Part shown: positions 42,184 to 50,977 of the stretch, one piece after another
Layout of the letters: each line of letters begins with the position of its first letter
How positions within the stretch are numbered: position 1 is the first letter of the stretch
Origin: an uncultured Dehalococcoidia bacterium
Lineage (GTDB): Bacteria > Chloroflexota > Dehalococcoidia > Dehalococcoidales > UBA1222
DNA length: 64,000 nt
Direction: 5' to 3'
Assembly: GCA_903844845.1 (NCBI GenBank)
Contig: CAIMVG010000020.1
Location: forward strand, 1-64,000
The notes under the pieces: generated by a model
The model's database searches: none
What the model was told of the DNA's origin: nothing
Seen by the model: the letters and a program-made list of their open reading frames with translations, nothing else
Program-made: the position numbers and the translations under genes

Positions 42184-43395
42184 ATGAAAACCGATACCGA
42201 CTATAAAATAATCCCGAACGGCACCATCACCTCGCCCCTCGGATTCAAGGCTGGGGCCGCGTATGGCGGGATCAACAAACATGCCAGGTTTAACCTCGAC
42301 GTGAGCATACTGGCAAGCGACGTCCCCTGCCTGGCTGCCGGCGAATTCACGACCAACAAGATCAAGGCCGCCTCTGTATTATTATGTCAACAAATCCTGC
42401 CCTCCAAGTCCGTCAGGGCCGTCGTGGCAAACAGCGGGTGCGCCAACGCCAGCACGGGAGAGCAGGGGCACCTGGATGCTTCAAACATGGCGTCGGCTGC
42501 CGCGGCGCAGGTGGGCGCCCGCCTCGGTGAAGTCCTGGTCGCCAGTACTGGAGTGATAGGGCGGAGGCTTCCCGTAGACCTTCTCAACTCGGCCATAAGC
42601 CGCATCAACCTTTCGAGGGACGGCGGGCATGATATGGCCAAGGCCATCATGACCACGGACACGGTCCCGAAAGAGATCGCGGTAGAAGCCGGGGGGTTCA
42701 TCATCGGCGGTATAGCCAAAGGCGCCGGTATGATCCACCCCAACATGGCTACGATGCTTTCGTTCCTGACGACCGATGCGCCGCTCGAACAGGGGTTCCT
42801 CTCTTCCAGCCTGAAAGAGGCGATAGACCTGTCCTTCAATATGATATCGGTGGACGGGGACACTTCACCGAATGACAGCCTCATCCTTTTATCCAACGGT
42901 ATGGCCGGAGGCGAACCGATACGCGGCGGCTCCGAAAGAGCGCGGCTTTTTCAATCGGCTTTGAACGCCGTTTGCGTGCACCTGGCAAGATCGGTGGCCC
43001 GCGACGGCGAGGGCGCCACGAAACTCATAGAAGTCAACGTCCGGGGCGCCGCGAGCATGTCAGACGCCAGGATAACGGCGCGCACCATCACCACTTCGCC
43101 GCTCGTCAAAACGGCCGTCCACGGCAACGACCCCAACTGGGGCCGTATAGTAGTGGCAGCCGGGCGCAGCGGGGCCGAACTGGTCGAGAATAAAATAAGC
43201 CTCGACATCAGCGGCATACCTGTCGTAAGCGAGGGGATGCCCCTGCCTTTCGACGCCGATAAACTGGTGGCGGCGCTGAAGCTTCCCGACGTCCAGATCA
43301 ATTTCGACCTGGGCCTGGGGCCTTATTCCGCAACAGCCTGGGGCTGCGACCTTTCGGCCGAATACGTGTCCATCAACGCCGATTACACCACCTGA
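42184..43395 (+). CDS. argJ: Bifunctional glutamate N-acetyltransferase / amino-acid acetyltransferase
   Basis: ArgJ makes N-acetylglutamate and recycles the acetyl group from N-acetylornithine to glutamate. The self-cleavage site is GAGMIHPNMATML, where Thr of ATML becomes the nucleophile of the beta chain. VANSGCANASTG at the N-terminus and DPNWGRIVVAAGRSG at the C-terminus are family marks. The length of 403 residues is normal. Because the acetyl group is recycled, argA and argE are not needed. It begins the cluster argJ-argB-argD-hydrolase-argG-argH. argC and argF are missing from the window. Confidence 0.95.
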   Translation: MKTDTDYKIIPNGTITSPLGFKAGAAYGGINKHARFNLDVSILASDVPCLAAGEFTTNKIKAASVLLCQQILPSKSVRAVVANSGCANASTGEQGHLDASNMASAAAAQVGARLGEVLVASTGVIGRRLPVDLLNSAISRINLSRDGGHDMAKAIMTTDTVPKEIAVEAGGFIIGGIAKGAGMIHPNMATMLSFLTTDAPLEQGFLSSSLKEAIDLSFNMISVDGDTSPNDSLILLSNGMAGGEPIRGGSERARLFQSALNAVCVHLARSVARDGEGATKLIEVNVRGAASMSDARITARTITTSPLVKTAVHGNDPNWGRIVVAAGRSGAELVENKISLDISGIPVVSEGMPLPFDADKLVAALKLPDVQINFDLGLGPYSATAWGCDLSAEYVSINADYTT

Positions 43396-43411
43396 AATTA
43401 AAGAGGCTATT

Positions 43412-44212
43412 TTGAATAAAGAACCGGGTGTCATAGTAATCAAACTGGGCGGTTCGGTGATTTCCAGCAAGGATTCCGCTGTTCAGAGCATCGTCGAACT
43501 CCAAAAGTCCGGCCGCAGGGTTGTGGTGGTGCACGGCGGCGCCAGCCTGGTCAACAAATGGCTGGCAGCCCAGGGCGTTACCTCCGAATTCAGGCAGGGT
43601 GAAAGGATAACCGACGCCAAATCCCTCGAAGTCGTCACCGCCGTGCTGGCAGGGCTCGCCAACAAGGAAACGGTCGCCGCGATCCTCGATGCCGGCGGCA
43701 AAGCGGCCGGGATAAGCGGGGCGGACGGCGGGATGGTGAAGGGCAAAGTCCGTGACCCGGAACTCGGTTTCCTCGGGGACGTGGTCAAGGTGGACGCGCA
43801 GTTAGTGGAAACACTCCTCAAAGACGGATTTATCCCTGTGATTTCACCCGTCAGCCTCAACGTTTTCGGCAGGCTGCCGGGCGATCCCCTGCTGCTCAAC
43901 GTCAACGGCGACGCCGTGGCAGGCGAGATCGCGGCGGCGCTGGGGGCCGAGCAGCTTGTGTTCCTGACGGACGTCGACGGCGTGAAGGACACCGCCGGAA
44001 AGGTCATCCCGAAGCTCGGTACGGACGAGATCGAATCCCTTCTCGCAAGCGGGACCGCTTACGGGGGCATGATACCTAAACTGAAAGCCTGCCTGCGGGC
44101 CGCACGGGCGGGAACCACCTGCCGCATAGCGGACGGGCGCTTTCCCGGGGCAGCGGCCGGCGCGGTTTCCGGGCACTTCACCGGCAGCACCGTAAACGCC
44201 GAGGAGAGATGA
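43412..44212 (+). CDS. argB: Acetylglutamate kinase
   Basis: ArgB phosphorylates N-acetylglutamate with ATP. The 266-residue protein shows VIKLGGSVI (phosphate loop), VVVHGGASLVNKW and NVNGDAVAGEIAAALGAEQLVFLTDVDGVKD (nucleotide loop), plus GTAYGGMIPKLKACLRAA. It lacks an N-terminal helix, so it should be the hexamer-free, arginine-insensitive or short type. LysZ-like specificity for a lysine pathway carrier is an alternative given the short form. Start TTG 43412 has AGAGG five bases upstream. Its stop region overlaps argD. Confidence 0.9.
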   Translation: MNKEPGVIVIKLGGSVISSKDSAVQSIVELQKSGRRVVVVHGGASLVNKWLAAQGVTSEFRQGERITDAKSLEVVTAVLAGLANKETVAAILDAGGKAAGISGADGGMVKGKVRDPELGFLGDVVKVDAQLVETLLKDGFIPVISPVSLNVFGRLPGDPLLLNVNGDAVAGEIAAALGAEQLVFLTDVDGVKDTAGKVIPKLGTDEIESLLASGTAYGGMIPKLKACLRAARAGTTCRIADGRFPGAAAGAVSGHFTGSTVNAEER

Positions 44213-44214
44213 AT

Positions 44215-45408
44215 ATGAACCTGGTTGAGTCTGAAAAAAAGTATTATATGCCCGTTTACGAGCGTATGCCCGTAACGCTTGTGCGCGGAAAAGGCGTAAA
44301 CGTCTGGGACGACGCCGGCAAGCGCTACCTCGACTTCGTTTCAGGCATCGCGGTGAACAGCCTGGGGCATTGCCATCCAGCCGTAATCAGGGCCGTGAAC
44401 AAGCAGGTACGGACGCTGATACACACCTCCAACCTTTTTTATACGGCTCCTCAGCTGGAACTGGCGGAACTGCTCGTAAACCACAGCGCGATGAAGAAAG
44501 TCTTCTTTGCCAACAGCGGGGCCGAAGCGGTCGAGGGTGCGGTGAAACTCGCGAGGCGCTGGGGCAAGCTGAAACTTGGCGGCGCGTATGAAGTGATCAC
44601 CGCCAACGGGTCTTTTCACGGGAGGACCCTGGCCATGGTGGCCGCAACCGGGCAGCCGAAGTTCCAAAAACCCTATGAACCCCTGCCCTCGGGATTTGTA
44701 AATGTAGCTTACAACGACATCGACGCCATCAAAAAAGCGACGACCGATAAAACCTGCGCCGTCCTGCTGGAACCTGTACAGGGCGAAGGCGGGGTCAATA
44801 TACCGGGGCCCGGCTATTTGAAACAGGTGCGGGCATGGTGCGACCAGAAGGGGCTCCTGCTGGTGCTGGACGAAGTTCAAACCGGCATCGGCCGCTGCGG
44901 CACGCTTTTCGCCTATGAACAGTACGGTATCGAACCTGACGTGATGGCGCTGGCCAAGGGGCTGGCCGGAGGGATACCCATCGGCGCCGTGCTGGCGACC
45001 GACAAAGCGTCGGTCTTTGCCAGGGGGGACCATGGAACGACGTTCGGCGGGAACCCGCTGGCATGCGCCGCCGGGACAGCCGTCCTGAGATATGTCATCG
45101 AAAACGATATCCCCTCGCACGCAAAAGACATGGGCGAACTGCTGCTGGCAGGGTTAACCAAACTTAAAAAAGAGTTCAAATTCATCAAAGACGTCAGGGG
45201 CAAGGGACTGCTGCAGGCTGTCGAGTTCGACCAGGACATCGCCAGGGGCGTGGCACTTTTATGCCTTGAGCAGGGGCTCATCGTCAATAACCTCAAGCCT
45301 GACCTGATCCGGCTCATCCCGCCGCTGGTAGTCCAGCCGGCAGATATCGCAAAGGCCCTGCGCCTTTTGAAATATTCTTTGAAACAGGCGTCGGCAAACC
45401 TGGCATGA
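44215..45408 (+). CDS. argD: Acetylornithine aminotransferase
   Basis: ArgD converts N-acetylglutamate semialdehyde to N-acetylornithine using pyridoxal phosphate. The class III aminotransferase marks are FVSGIAVNSLGHCHPAV, the PLP-phosphate loop NSGAEAVEGAVKLAR, the Asp of LLLVLDEVQTGIGRCG, and the Schiff-base Lys in ALAKGLAGGIPIGA. Two starts are possible: ATG 44209 overlaps the argB stop but has GAGGAG only two bases away; ATG 44215 has the same site at eight bases and is preferred, giving 397 residues. The next gene overlaps the stop in an ATGA junction. Confidence 0.94.
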   Translation: MNLVESEKKYYMPVYERMPVTLVRGKGVNVWDDAGKRYLDFVSGIAVNSLGHCHPAVIRAVNKQVRTLIHTSNLFYTAPQLELAELLVNHSAMKKVFFANSGAEAVEGAVKLARRWGKLKLGGAYEVITANGSFHGRTLAMVAATGQPKFQKPYEPLPSGFVNVAYNDIDAIKKATTDKTCAVLLEPVQGEGGVNIPGPGYLKQVRAWCDQKGLLLVLDEVQTGIGRCGTLFAYEQYGIEPDVMALAKGLAGGIPIGAVLATDKASVFARGDHGTTFGGNPLACAAGTAVLRYVIENDIPSHAKDMGELLLAGLTKLKKEFKFIKDVRGKGLLQAVEFDQDIARGVALLCLEQGLIVNNLKPDLIRLIPPLVVQPADIAKALRLLKYSLKQASANLA

Positions 45409-46316
45409 AGTCTGTAAAAAAACCGGCGGCGCTGTGGCTCGGAGGATTTACGCTGCTCCTCGCGGGCGCTCTGACCCTCACCCTCATTGCGCCGTCGCCG
45501 TTCGTGCCGGGCTTGATGTGCGCCGAAGTCGGCGGGCAAGTCCTGTCGTCTTCAGATCTTAACGGCGTTCCCCCACAGGTGGCTGCCAGCGCAGGGGAAC
45601 TCGGTCGCAAATTCTTCCCTGGCGACGAAGCCAAAGCCGCCGACCTGGCGGGCCAGCTCATCGGGACCTACCTTGCCGCGGCCGATAAAGACTTCGTGGT
45701 CATCTTCAATCCGGGGGGCTGGGGCTGGGACCCGCTGAGCGAGATACCGGGTTGGGAATCCATAATGAACGGCATCAGCGACACGCTGGGCGGATACGGA
45801 TATAATTCCCTCCTGCTGGATTACAAAAGGACACGCCACGGGTTCGACGGGGTAGTCGGAGAGACGGAAGTCCTGCTCAACGTCCAGCCCGCGAAAGCGC
45901 AGGAGCTTGCGGCGCGGGTCAGCTTTTTGACCGATAACATACCGGGCCTGCGCGTCATCCTTACGGGTGAAAGCAACGGAGCGACCATGGCAGACGATAC
46001 CCTGCGCCTGCTGGAAGACAATCCGCGGGTATTCGCCATCGAGACGGGCCCGCCCGTGTGGCATCCGAGCCTCCGGTTCTCCCGTTCCCTGATCATCAGA
46101 AACAACGGTGAACAGGCAGACACTTTTTCAAACGGCGACATCCCCACAATAATCCGGGCCAACGCCGAATCGGCTTTCGGGGCCTATCAGGGGGCCCAGG
46201 GGAACATCCTGCTTTACATCGGGGCGCCCGGGCATTATTACAGCTGGGATTATGCGGCGGTACGCTCGCAGGTGGGAAATTTTGTCTCGGGCATCGTAAA
46301 AAGCCCTTCCGCCTGA
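45405..46316 (+). CDS. Exported alpha/beta-hydrolase-like protein within the arginine operon
   Basis: The 303-residue protein has a signal anchor (LWLGGFTLLLAGALTLTLIA) and then a domain with VVIFNPGGWGWDPLSEIPGW, DYKRTRHGFDG, LTGESNGATMADDTLRLL (a GxSxG-like elbow, Gly-Glu-Ser-Asn-Gly) and a late APGHYYSWDY that could supply the catalytic His. An alpha/beta hydrolase or esterase outside the cytoplasm is the best reading. The substrate is unknown. Its ATG overlaps the argD stop in an ATGA junction, so it is translationally coupled to an operon whose other members are all cytoplasmic arginine enzymes. No arginine-related role is evident; it may be a hitch-hiker. Confidence 0.7.
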   Translation: MKSVKKPAALWLGGFTLLLAGALTLTLIAPSPFVPGLMCAEVGGQVLSSSDLNGVPPQVAASAGELGRKFFPGDEAKAADLAGQLIGTYLAAADKDFVVIFNPGGWGWDPLSEIPGWESIMNGISDTLGGYGYNSLLLDYKRTRHGFDGVVGETEVLLNVQPAKAQELAARVSFLTDNIPGLRVILTGESNGATMADDTLRLLEDNPRVFAIETGPPVWHPSLRFSRSLIIRNNGEQADTFSNGDIPTIIRANAESAFGAYQGAQGNILLYIGAPGHYYSWDYAAVRSQVGNFVSGIVKSPSA

Positions 46317-46327
46317 ACGGGTTAATG

Positions 46328-46333
46328 TATAAT
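46328..46333 (+). promoter_or_regulatory. Candidate -10 element for argG-argH
   Basis: A perfect TATAAT lies 19 bases before the argG ATG, without a good -35. It could allow internal transcription of argGH within the operon. Confidence 0.35.
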
Positions 46334-46352
46334 AAATCGAGAGGGAAAGAAA

Positions 46353-47588
46353 ATGACGGATAAAGTAGTACTCGCTTACAGCGGCGGTCTGGACACTTCG
46401 GTCGCCATCAAATGGATAAAGGACAAATACGGCTATGACGTCATAGCCGTGACCATCGACGTCGGCAATGAAAAAGATTTCAGCGCCGTGCGTGAAAAAG
46501 CCCTCAAAGTGGGGGCCGTCAAGGCGCTCGTCATCGACGCCAAAAAAGCCTTTGTGACAGACTACCTGTTCCCGGTGCTGAAAGCCGGCAGTCTGTACGA
46601 GGGCGTTTATCCCATGGCGACCTCCATCGCCCGCCCGCTTATGGCCAAACTCCTGGCCGAGGTGGCCCTGGCCGAAGGGGCTGTTGCCGTAGCGCACGGC
46701 TGCACCGGCAAAGGCAACGACCAGGTGAGATTTGAAGTAGCCATCAACGCGCTGGCCCCGGACGTCAAGATAATCGCTCCCGCCCGGGAGTGGGGCATGA
46801 CCCGCGAAGACACCATCAAGTATGCCGCGAAATTCGGCATCCCCGTCCCGGTCAAGACCGGCCATGCCTACTCGACCGACGAGAACCTCTGGGGCCGGAG
46901 CGTCGAGTGCGGTGTCCTGGAAGACCCCTGGGCCGAACCTCCCGAAGAAGTTTACGCATGGACCAAGTCCCCCGCGGCGTCGCCGGCCAAAGCCGAATAC
47001 TGCGAGATAGATTTCGACAAGGGCATCCCGGTGGCCTGCGACGGGGCCGCGATGGACGGTGTGGCCCTTATCTCCAAGCTGAATGAACTCGCCGGCAAGC
47101 ACGGGATAGGGCGGATCGACCACGTCGAGAACCGGCTGGTAGGCATAAAGAGCCGCGAGATATACGAAGCCCCGGCCGCCGTTCTGCTGCTGACGGCGCA
47201 CCAGTCGCTCGAAGACATGACGCTGGCAAAAGACCAGTCGCGGTTCAAAGCCAGAGTGGCCATGGAATATGCCGACCTCATCTATAACGGCCTGTGGTTC
47301 ACCGCCAACCGGCAGGACCTGGCCGCTTATGTCGACAGCACCCAGCGCTTCGTCACCGGCACCGTGCGCCTGAAATTGTTCCGGGGTTCATGCACCGTCG
47401 TGGGCCGCAAATCGCCGTATTCGCTTTACAGCCACGGGCTGGCGACTTACGAGAAAGGCGACCAGTTCGACCAGAGCGCCGCCCCCGGCTTCATACAGAT
47501 CTTCGGGCTGCCCGTGAAAACCCAGTCACGGATACAGCCGCTTTTCAAATCGGAAACGGATAAGAAATCCAAAGGCAAAGGAAAATAA
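46353..47588 (+). CDS. argG: Argininosuccinate synthase
   Basis: ArgG condenses citrulline and aspartate using ATP. Signatures are LAYSGGLDTSVAIKW (the PP-loop for ATP), AVAHGCTGKGNDQVRFE and YSTDENLWGRSVE. The length of 411 residues is normal, and a Lys-rich tail KKSKGKGK ends it. Start ATG 46353 follows GAGAGGGAAAG. The argH start codon directly abuts the argG stop. The arrangement gives the last two steps of arginine synthesis as a pair. Confidence 0.97.
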   Translation: MTDKVVLAYSGGLDTSVAIKWIKDKYGYDVIAVTIDVGNEKDFSAVREKALKVGAVKALVIDAKKAFVTDYLFPVLKAGSLYEGVYPMATSIARPLMAKLLAEVALAEGAVAVAHGCTGKGNDQVRFEVAINALAPDVKIIAPAREWGMTREDTIKYAAKFGIPVPVKTGHAYSTDENLWGRSVECGVLEDPWAEPPEEVYAWTKSPAASPAKAEYCEIDFDKGIPVACDGAAMDGVALISKLNELAGKHGIGRIDHVENRLVGIKSREIYEAPAAVLLLTAHQSLEDMTLAKDQSRFKARVAMEYADLIYNGLWFTANRQDLAAYVDSTQRFVTGTVRLKLFRGSCTVVGRKSPYSLYSHGLATYEKGDQFDQSAAPGFIQIFGLPVKTQSRIQPLFKSETDKKSKGKGK

Positions 47589-48965
47589 TTGAGCCATATA
47601 CGCGGGCGCTTCCAGAAAGATGCCGCCGAGGCGGTTGTGAAATACACCACGTCCCTGCCTTTTGACCGGCGCTTGTACCGCCAGGACACGCAGGGAAGCA
47701 TCGCCCACGCCCGCATGCTGGCAAAACAGGGCATCATCTCAACCGATGACGCCAAGGTATTGGAAGAAGGCCTGAAAGCGGTCACAAAGGAACTGGACGA
47801 AGGCAGGTTCATATTCAAGCCTGAACTGGAAGACATACATATGGCGATCGAATCCAGGCTGCTGGAACTTGCCGGGCCCGTAGCGGGGAAACTTCATACC
47901 GCGCGCTCCCGCAACGACCAGGTGGCACTGGATATGCGTCTTTATACTCGGGACGCCGTCACCGAAACCATGAAGGGCATCCGGGACCTGCAGCTCGCAC
48001 TGGTGGAGCAGGCGGAGAAAAACACCGCCGTCCTCATGCCGGGATACACGCACATGCAGCTGGCACAGCCGGTTTTGCTGGCCCACCATCTGCTGGCCTA
48101 TTTCGAGATGCTGCAACGGGACTATGAGCGGTTCGGCGATTGTTTCAAACGGGCCGATGTGATGCCCCTCGGCAGCGGTGCCCTGGCAGGCGCGGCATAT
48201 AAGCTCGACCGCGAGTTCGTCGCTAAAGAACTGGGGTTCAGCGGCATAAGCCAGAACAGCCTCGACGCCGTTTCCGACCGCGACTTCGTGATTGAATACA
48301 TGGCGGCGGCCAGCATATGCATGATGCACATTTCAAGGCTGGCTGAAGAACTGGTCATCTGGTCTTCATCCGAGTTCGGTTTCGTGGAGATGGACGATTC
48401 TTACGCCACCGCCAGCTCCATCATGCCTCAGAAAAAGAACCCTGACGTGGCGGAACTGGGCAGGGGAAAAACCGGGCGGGTATTCGGGCACCTGGCGGGG
48501 ATGCTGGCTACGATGAAAGGCCTGCCGCTTTCCTATAACCGCGACCTACAGGAAGACAAAGAAGGGCTGTTCGATACGGTCGATACGCTGGCCGCATCGC
48601 TGGAAGTATTCGCCGGTATGGTGGGCACCCTCGAGTTTAAAGCGCAGAACATGCGGCGCTCCCTGGACAAAGGATTCATCCTGGCCACGGACGTGGCGGA
48701 CTACCTGGTTAAAAAGGGCATGAGCTTCAGGGAAGCCCACGGAGTGACCGGCCGGCTGGTGAATTATGCCATCGGCAAGGGAAAGACGCTGGAAAGCCTG
48801 TCGGCCGAAGAATACCGGGAGTTCAGCACCCTGTTCGGGGAAGACGTCCGCGGCATAACCGCCGAAACGTCGATCGCGTCAAAAAATGTGCCGGGAGGCA
48901 CTGCTCCCGGCGAAGTTTCCAAACAGATAATCAGGTGTAAAAAGATACTCGGGCAGGTTGGTTAG
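47589..48965 (+). CDS. argH: Argininosuccinate lyase
   Basis: ArgH splits argininosuccinate to arginine and fumarate. The fumarase/aspartase-superfamily signature SSIMPQKKNPDVAEL contains the catalytic Ser loop. HTARSRNDQVALDMRLY and GYTHMQLAQP are ArgH-specific. The 458-residue length is normal. TTG 47589 immediately follows the argG TAA, with AAAGG in the end of argG as ribosome site; a start further downstream would remove RGRFQKD, which is conserved. It ends seven bases before the convergent rpmB, with no terminator. Confidence 0.96.
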   Translation: MSHIRGRFQKDAAEAVVKYTTSLPFDRRLYRQDTQGSIAHARMLAKQGIISTDDAKVLEEGLKAVTKELDEGRFIFKPELEDIHMAIESRLLELAGPVAGKLHTARSRNDQVALDMRLYTRDAVTETMKGIRDLQLALVEQAEKNTAVLMPGYTHMQLAQPVLLAHHLLAYFEMLQRDYERFGDCFKRADVMPLGSGALAGAAYKLDREFVAKELGFSGISQNSLDAVSDRDFVIEYMAAASICMMHISRLAEELVIWSSSEFGFVEMDDSYATASSIMPQKKNPDVAELGRGKTGRVFGHLAGMLATMKGLPLSYNRDLQEDKEGLFDTVDTLAASLEVFAGMVGTLEFKAQNMRRSLDKGFILATDVADYLVKKGMSFREAHGVTGRLVNYAIGKGKTLESLSAEEYREFSTLFGEDVRGITAETSIASKNVPGGTAPGEVSKQIIRCKKILGQVG

Positions 48966-48971
48966 CCCGTT

Positions 48972-49160
48972 TTAAACGGTTTTTACCGTTTTTCGTTCGG
49001 TGCGCATACACCTGGTGCAAAGCGTCATCCTGACATTTTTGCCGGCCCGGATAACTTTAGCCTGCTGGATATTTGCTACCCAGCGATGGTTGGTGCGCCG
49101 TTTGGAATGGCTGACGTTATGCCCAAACTGCTCCGATTTTCCGCAGATATCACATTTCAT
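48972..49160 (-). CDS. rpmB: 50S ribosomal protein L28
   Basis: The 62-residue protein is L28: MKCDICGKSEQFGHNVSHSKRRTNHRW and LCTRCMRTERKTV. Two CxxC pairs (CDIC, CTRC) make this the zinc-binding (C+) form. The start at 49160 follows AAAGGAAAGG; the longer frame is not supported. It is divergent from fakA, in the rpmB-fakA neighbourhood common in Gram-positive bacteria, although asp23, usual between them, is missing. Confidence 0.95.
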   Translation of the reverse strand: MKCDICGKSEQFGHNVSHSKRRTNHRWVANIQQAKVIRAGKNVRMTLCTRCMRTERKTVKTV

Positions 49161-49306
49161 TGTAGTAGTCCTTTCCTTTGACTGGTTAATAAGCTTTGGT
49201 GTAAAATGCCTTGTTTCAAACATAGAATATTACCACATCCAAACCACGCTTGACAAGCAGGGTACAATCATTAAAGACATCTTGAAAGAGGATGGCGTAA
49301 CGAATC

Positions 49307-50956
49307 ATGAAACAGTCCAATTCGATTAACGGAACTGAATTCCGTGATATGTTTGCCGCAGCGACCACCTGGCTGGAAAAAAGCGCCTCGGATATCGATG
49401 CCCTTAACGTTTTCCCCGTGCCGGACGGAGATACCGGCACAAACATGCTGCTCACCATGCGCTCCACCGTCGAAGAGGGCTTCAAGGTAACCGATACGAG
49501 CGTATCGGCCATTGCCCAGGCGATGGCCAACGGCGCCCTCATGGGGGCCCGGGGGAACAGCGGAGTGATCCTTTCACAGATATGGAGCGGCCTCGCGCAG
49601 GGGCTTTGCGACAAGGAGACCTTCAACGGCAAGGACCTCGCAAATGCGCTGGAGCAGGCTTCGGAAACCGCCTATAAGGGGTTGAGCAACCCGGTGGAAG
49701 GCACCATCCTCACCGTCATGAAGGACGTGTCCAAAGCCAGCCAGAAACAAGCGGCCAAAAATGGGGCCGGAGGTGACGTCCTCTCTGTTATGGAAGCGGC
49801 CGTCAATGCCGCCAGCGAATCCGTCGCAAATACTCCGACCCTTCTTCCCGTGCTCAAGGATGCCGGGGTGGTGGACGCAGGAGGCCAGGGACTGTTTACC
49901 CTGCTCGACGGCGCATTGCGGTTCATGAGAGGCGAAGCGGAACTGATGCGTTTCCGCAAACCCCAGCTCGTCGAAAGCAACGTTCCGATGACTCCTATCA
50001 CCGTCACCGCTCCCGAGAAAGTCGGGGCTGACGAGATACCCTTCGGTTATTGCACCGAGTTCCTGCTGAAAGGCAAAGAGCTCGAACCTGAAAAATTGAA
50101 GCGCAGGCTCGTGAAACGCGGGCAATCTCTCATCGTCGTCGGCGACGACACCACGGTGAGGGTCCACGTGCATACCATAGACCCCGGCGCTATCATCCAT
50201 TTCGCGACCACCCTCGGCACGGTCCACAGCGTGAGCATACGCAACATGGACGAACAGCACCAGGATTTCCTCGAGATGCAGAAGTCCCGGACGCCCGTTG
50301 CCGATATCGAGATAGTCGCCGTGGCTGCCGGAGACGGTTTATCGGACGTGTTCACCAGCCTGGGTGTCGCCGCCGTGATCCCTGGCGGCCAGACGATGAA
50401 CCCGAGCACCAAAGACCTCCTCCAGGCCGTCAACAGCCTGCGCTCGGACAAGGTCATCATACTCCCCAATAATAAAAATATCGTGCTGACTGCCGAAAAG
50501 GTCCAGTCCCTCACGGAAAAGCACGTTCACGTGGTGCCTTCCCGCACCATCCCGGAGGGCATCGCGGCGCTCCTGTCTTTCGATTACGAAGCCGACTTCG
50601 ATGCCAATACCAGGATCATGACCGAGGCGCTCTCATCGGTTAAAACGGTGGAGATCACGCGGGCAGTCAGGGCAACGCAGTTCAACGGCTTCGCGATCAA
50701 GAAAAAACAGGCCATCGGCCTGCTCGACGGGACCATCGTCGCGGTGGCCGACGAGCCGCTCGACGTGCTCCGCACAACACTGACAAAAGCAGGCCTGAAA
50801 AAAGCCGAAGTGGTCACGCTGTATTACGGCGAGGATACTGACGAGAAAGAAGCCCAACAGGCCAAGGATGAGATAGCGTCCAAGTACCATAACCTTCAGG
50901 TAGAGGTGGTAAGGGGCGGGCAGCCGCACTACAATTTCATCGGTTCAGTGGAATAG
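49307..50956 (+). CDS. fakA: Fatty acid kinase, catalytic subunit FakA (DAK2/DhaL domain)
   Basis: FakA phosphorylates fatty acids presented by a DegV/FakB partner, making acyl phosphates for phospholipid synthesis. The 549-residue protein has a DhaL-type kinase domain with NVFPVPDGDTGTNMLLTM (the Asp residues bind Mg-ATP) and GARGNSGVILSQIWSG, a central region, and a C-terminal EDD-like domain (VVTLYYGEDTDEKEA) as in full-length FakA. No signal peptide is present. It is followed at 22 bases by two degV genes and recG, and reads divergently from rpmB. This layout agrees with fatty acid uptake coupled to membrane lipid supply. Confidence 0.93.
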   Translation: MKQSNSINGTEFRDMFAAATTWLEKSASDIDALNVFPVPDGDTGTNMLLTMRSTVEEGFKVTDTSVSAIAQAMANGALMGARGNSGVILSQIWSGLAQGLCDKETFNGKDLANALEQASETAYKGLSNPVEGTILTVMKDVSKASQKQAAKNGAGGDVLSVMEAAVNAASESVANTPTLLPVLKDAGVVDAGGQGLFTLLDGALRFMRGEAELMRFRKPQLVESNVPMTPITVTAPEKVGADEIPFGYCTEFLLKGKELEPEKLKRRLVKRGQSLIVVGDDTTVRVHVHTIDPGAIIHFATTLGTVHSVSIRNMDEQHQDFLEMQKSRTPVADIEIVAVAAGDGLSDVFTSLGVAAVIPGGQTMNPSTKDLLQAVNSLRSDKVIILPNNKNIVLTAEKVQSLTEKHVHVVPSRTIPEGIAALLSFDYEADFDANTRIMTEALSSVKTVEITRAVRATQFNGFAIKKKQAIGLLDGTIVAVADEPLDVLRTTLTKAGLKKAEVVTLYYGEDTDEKEAQQAKDEIASKYHNLQVEVVRGGQPHYNFIGSVE

Positions 50957-50977
50957 ACAGTCAGGGAGGGTAATATA

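Noticed and set aside
46128-47201. 357-codon minus-strand ORF opposite argG
   Set aside because: Shadow of argG; composition typical of antisense translations, no recognisable motif.
49250-49268. Promoter TTGACA/TACAAT before fakA
   Set aside because: The two hexamers are only seven bases apart, far from the needed 16-18, so they cannot work as a pair.
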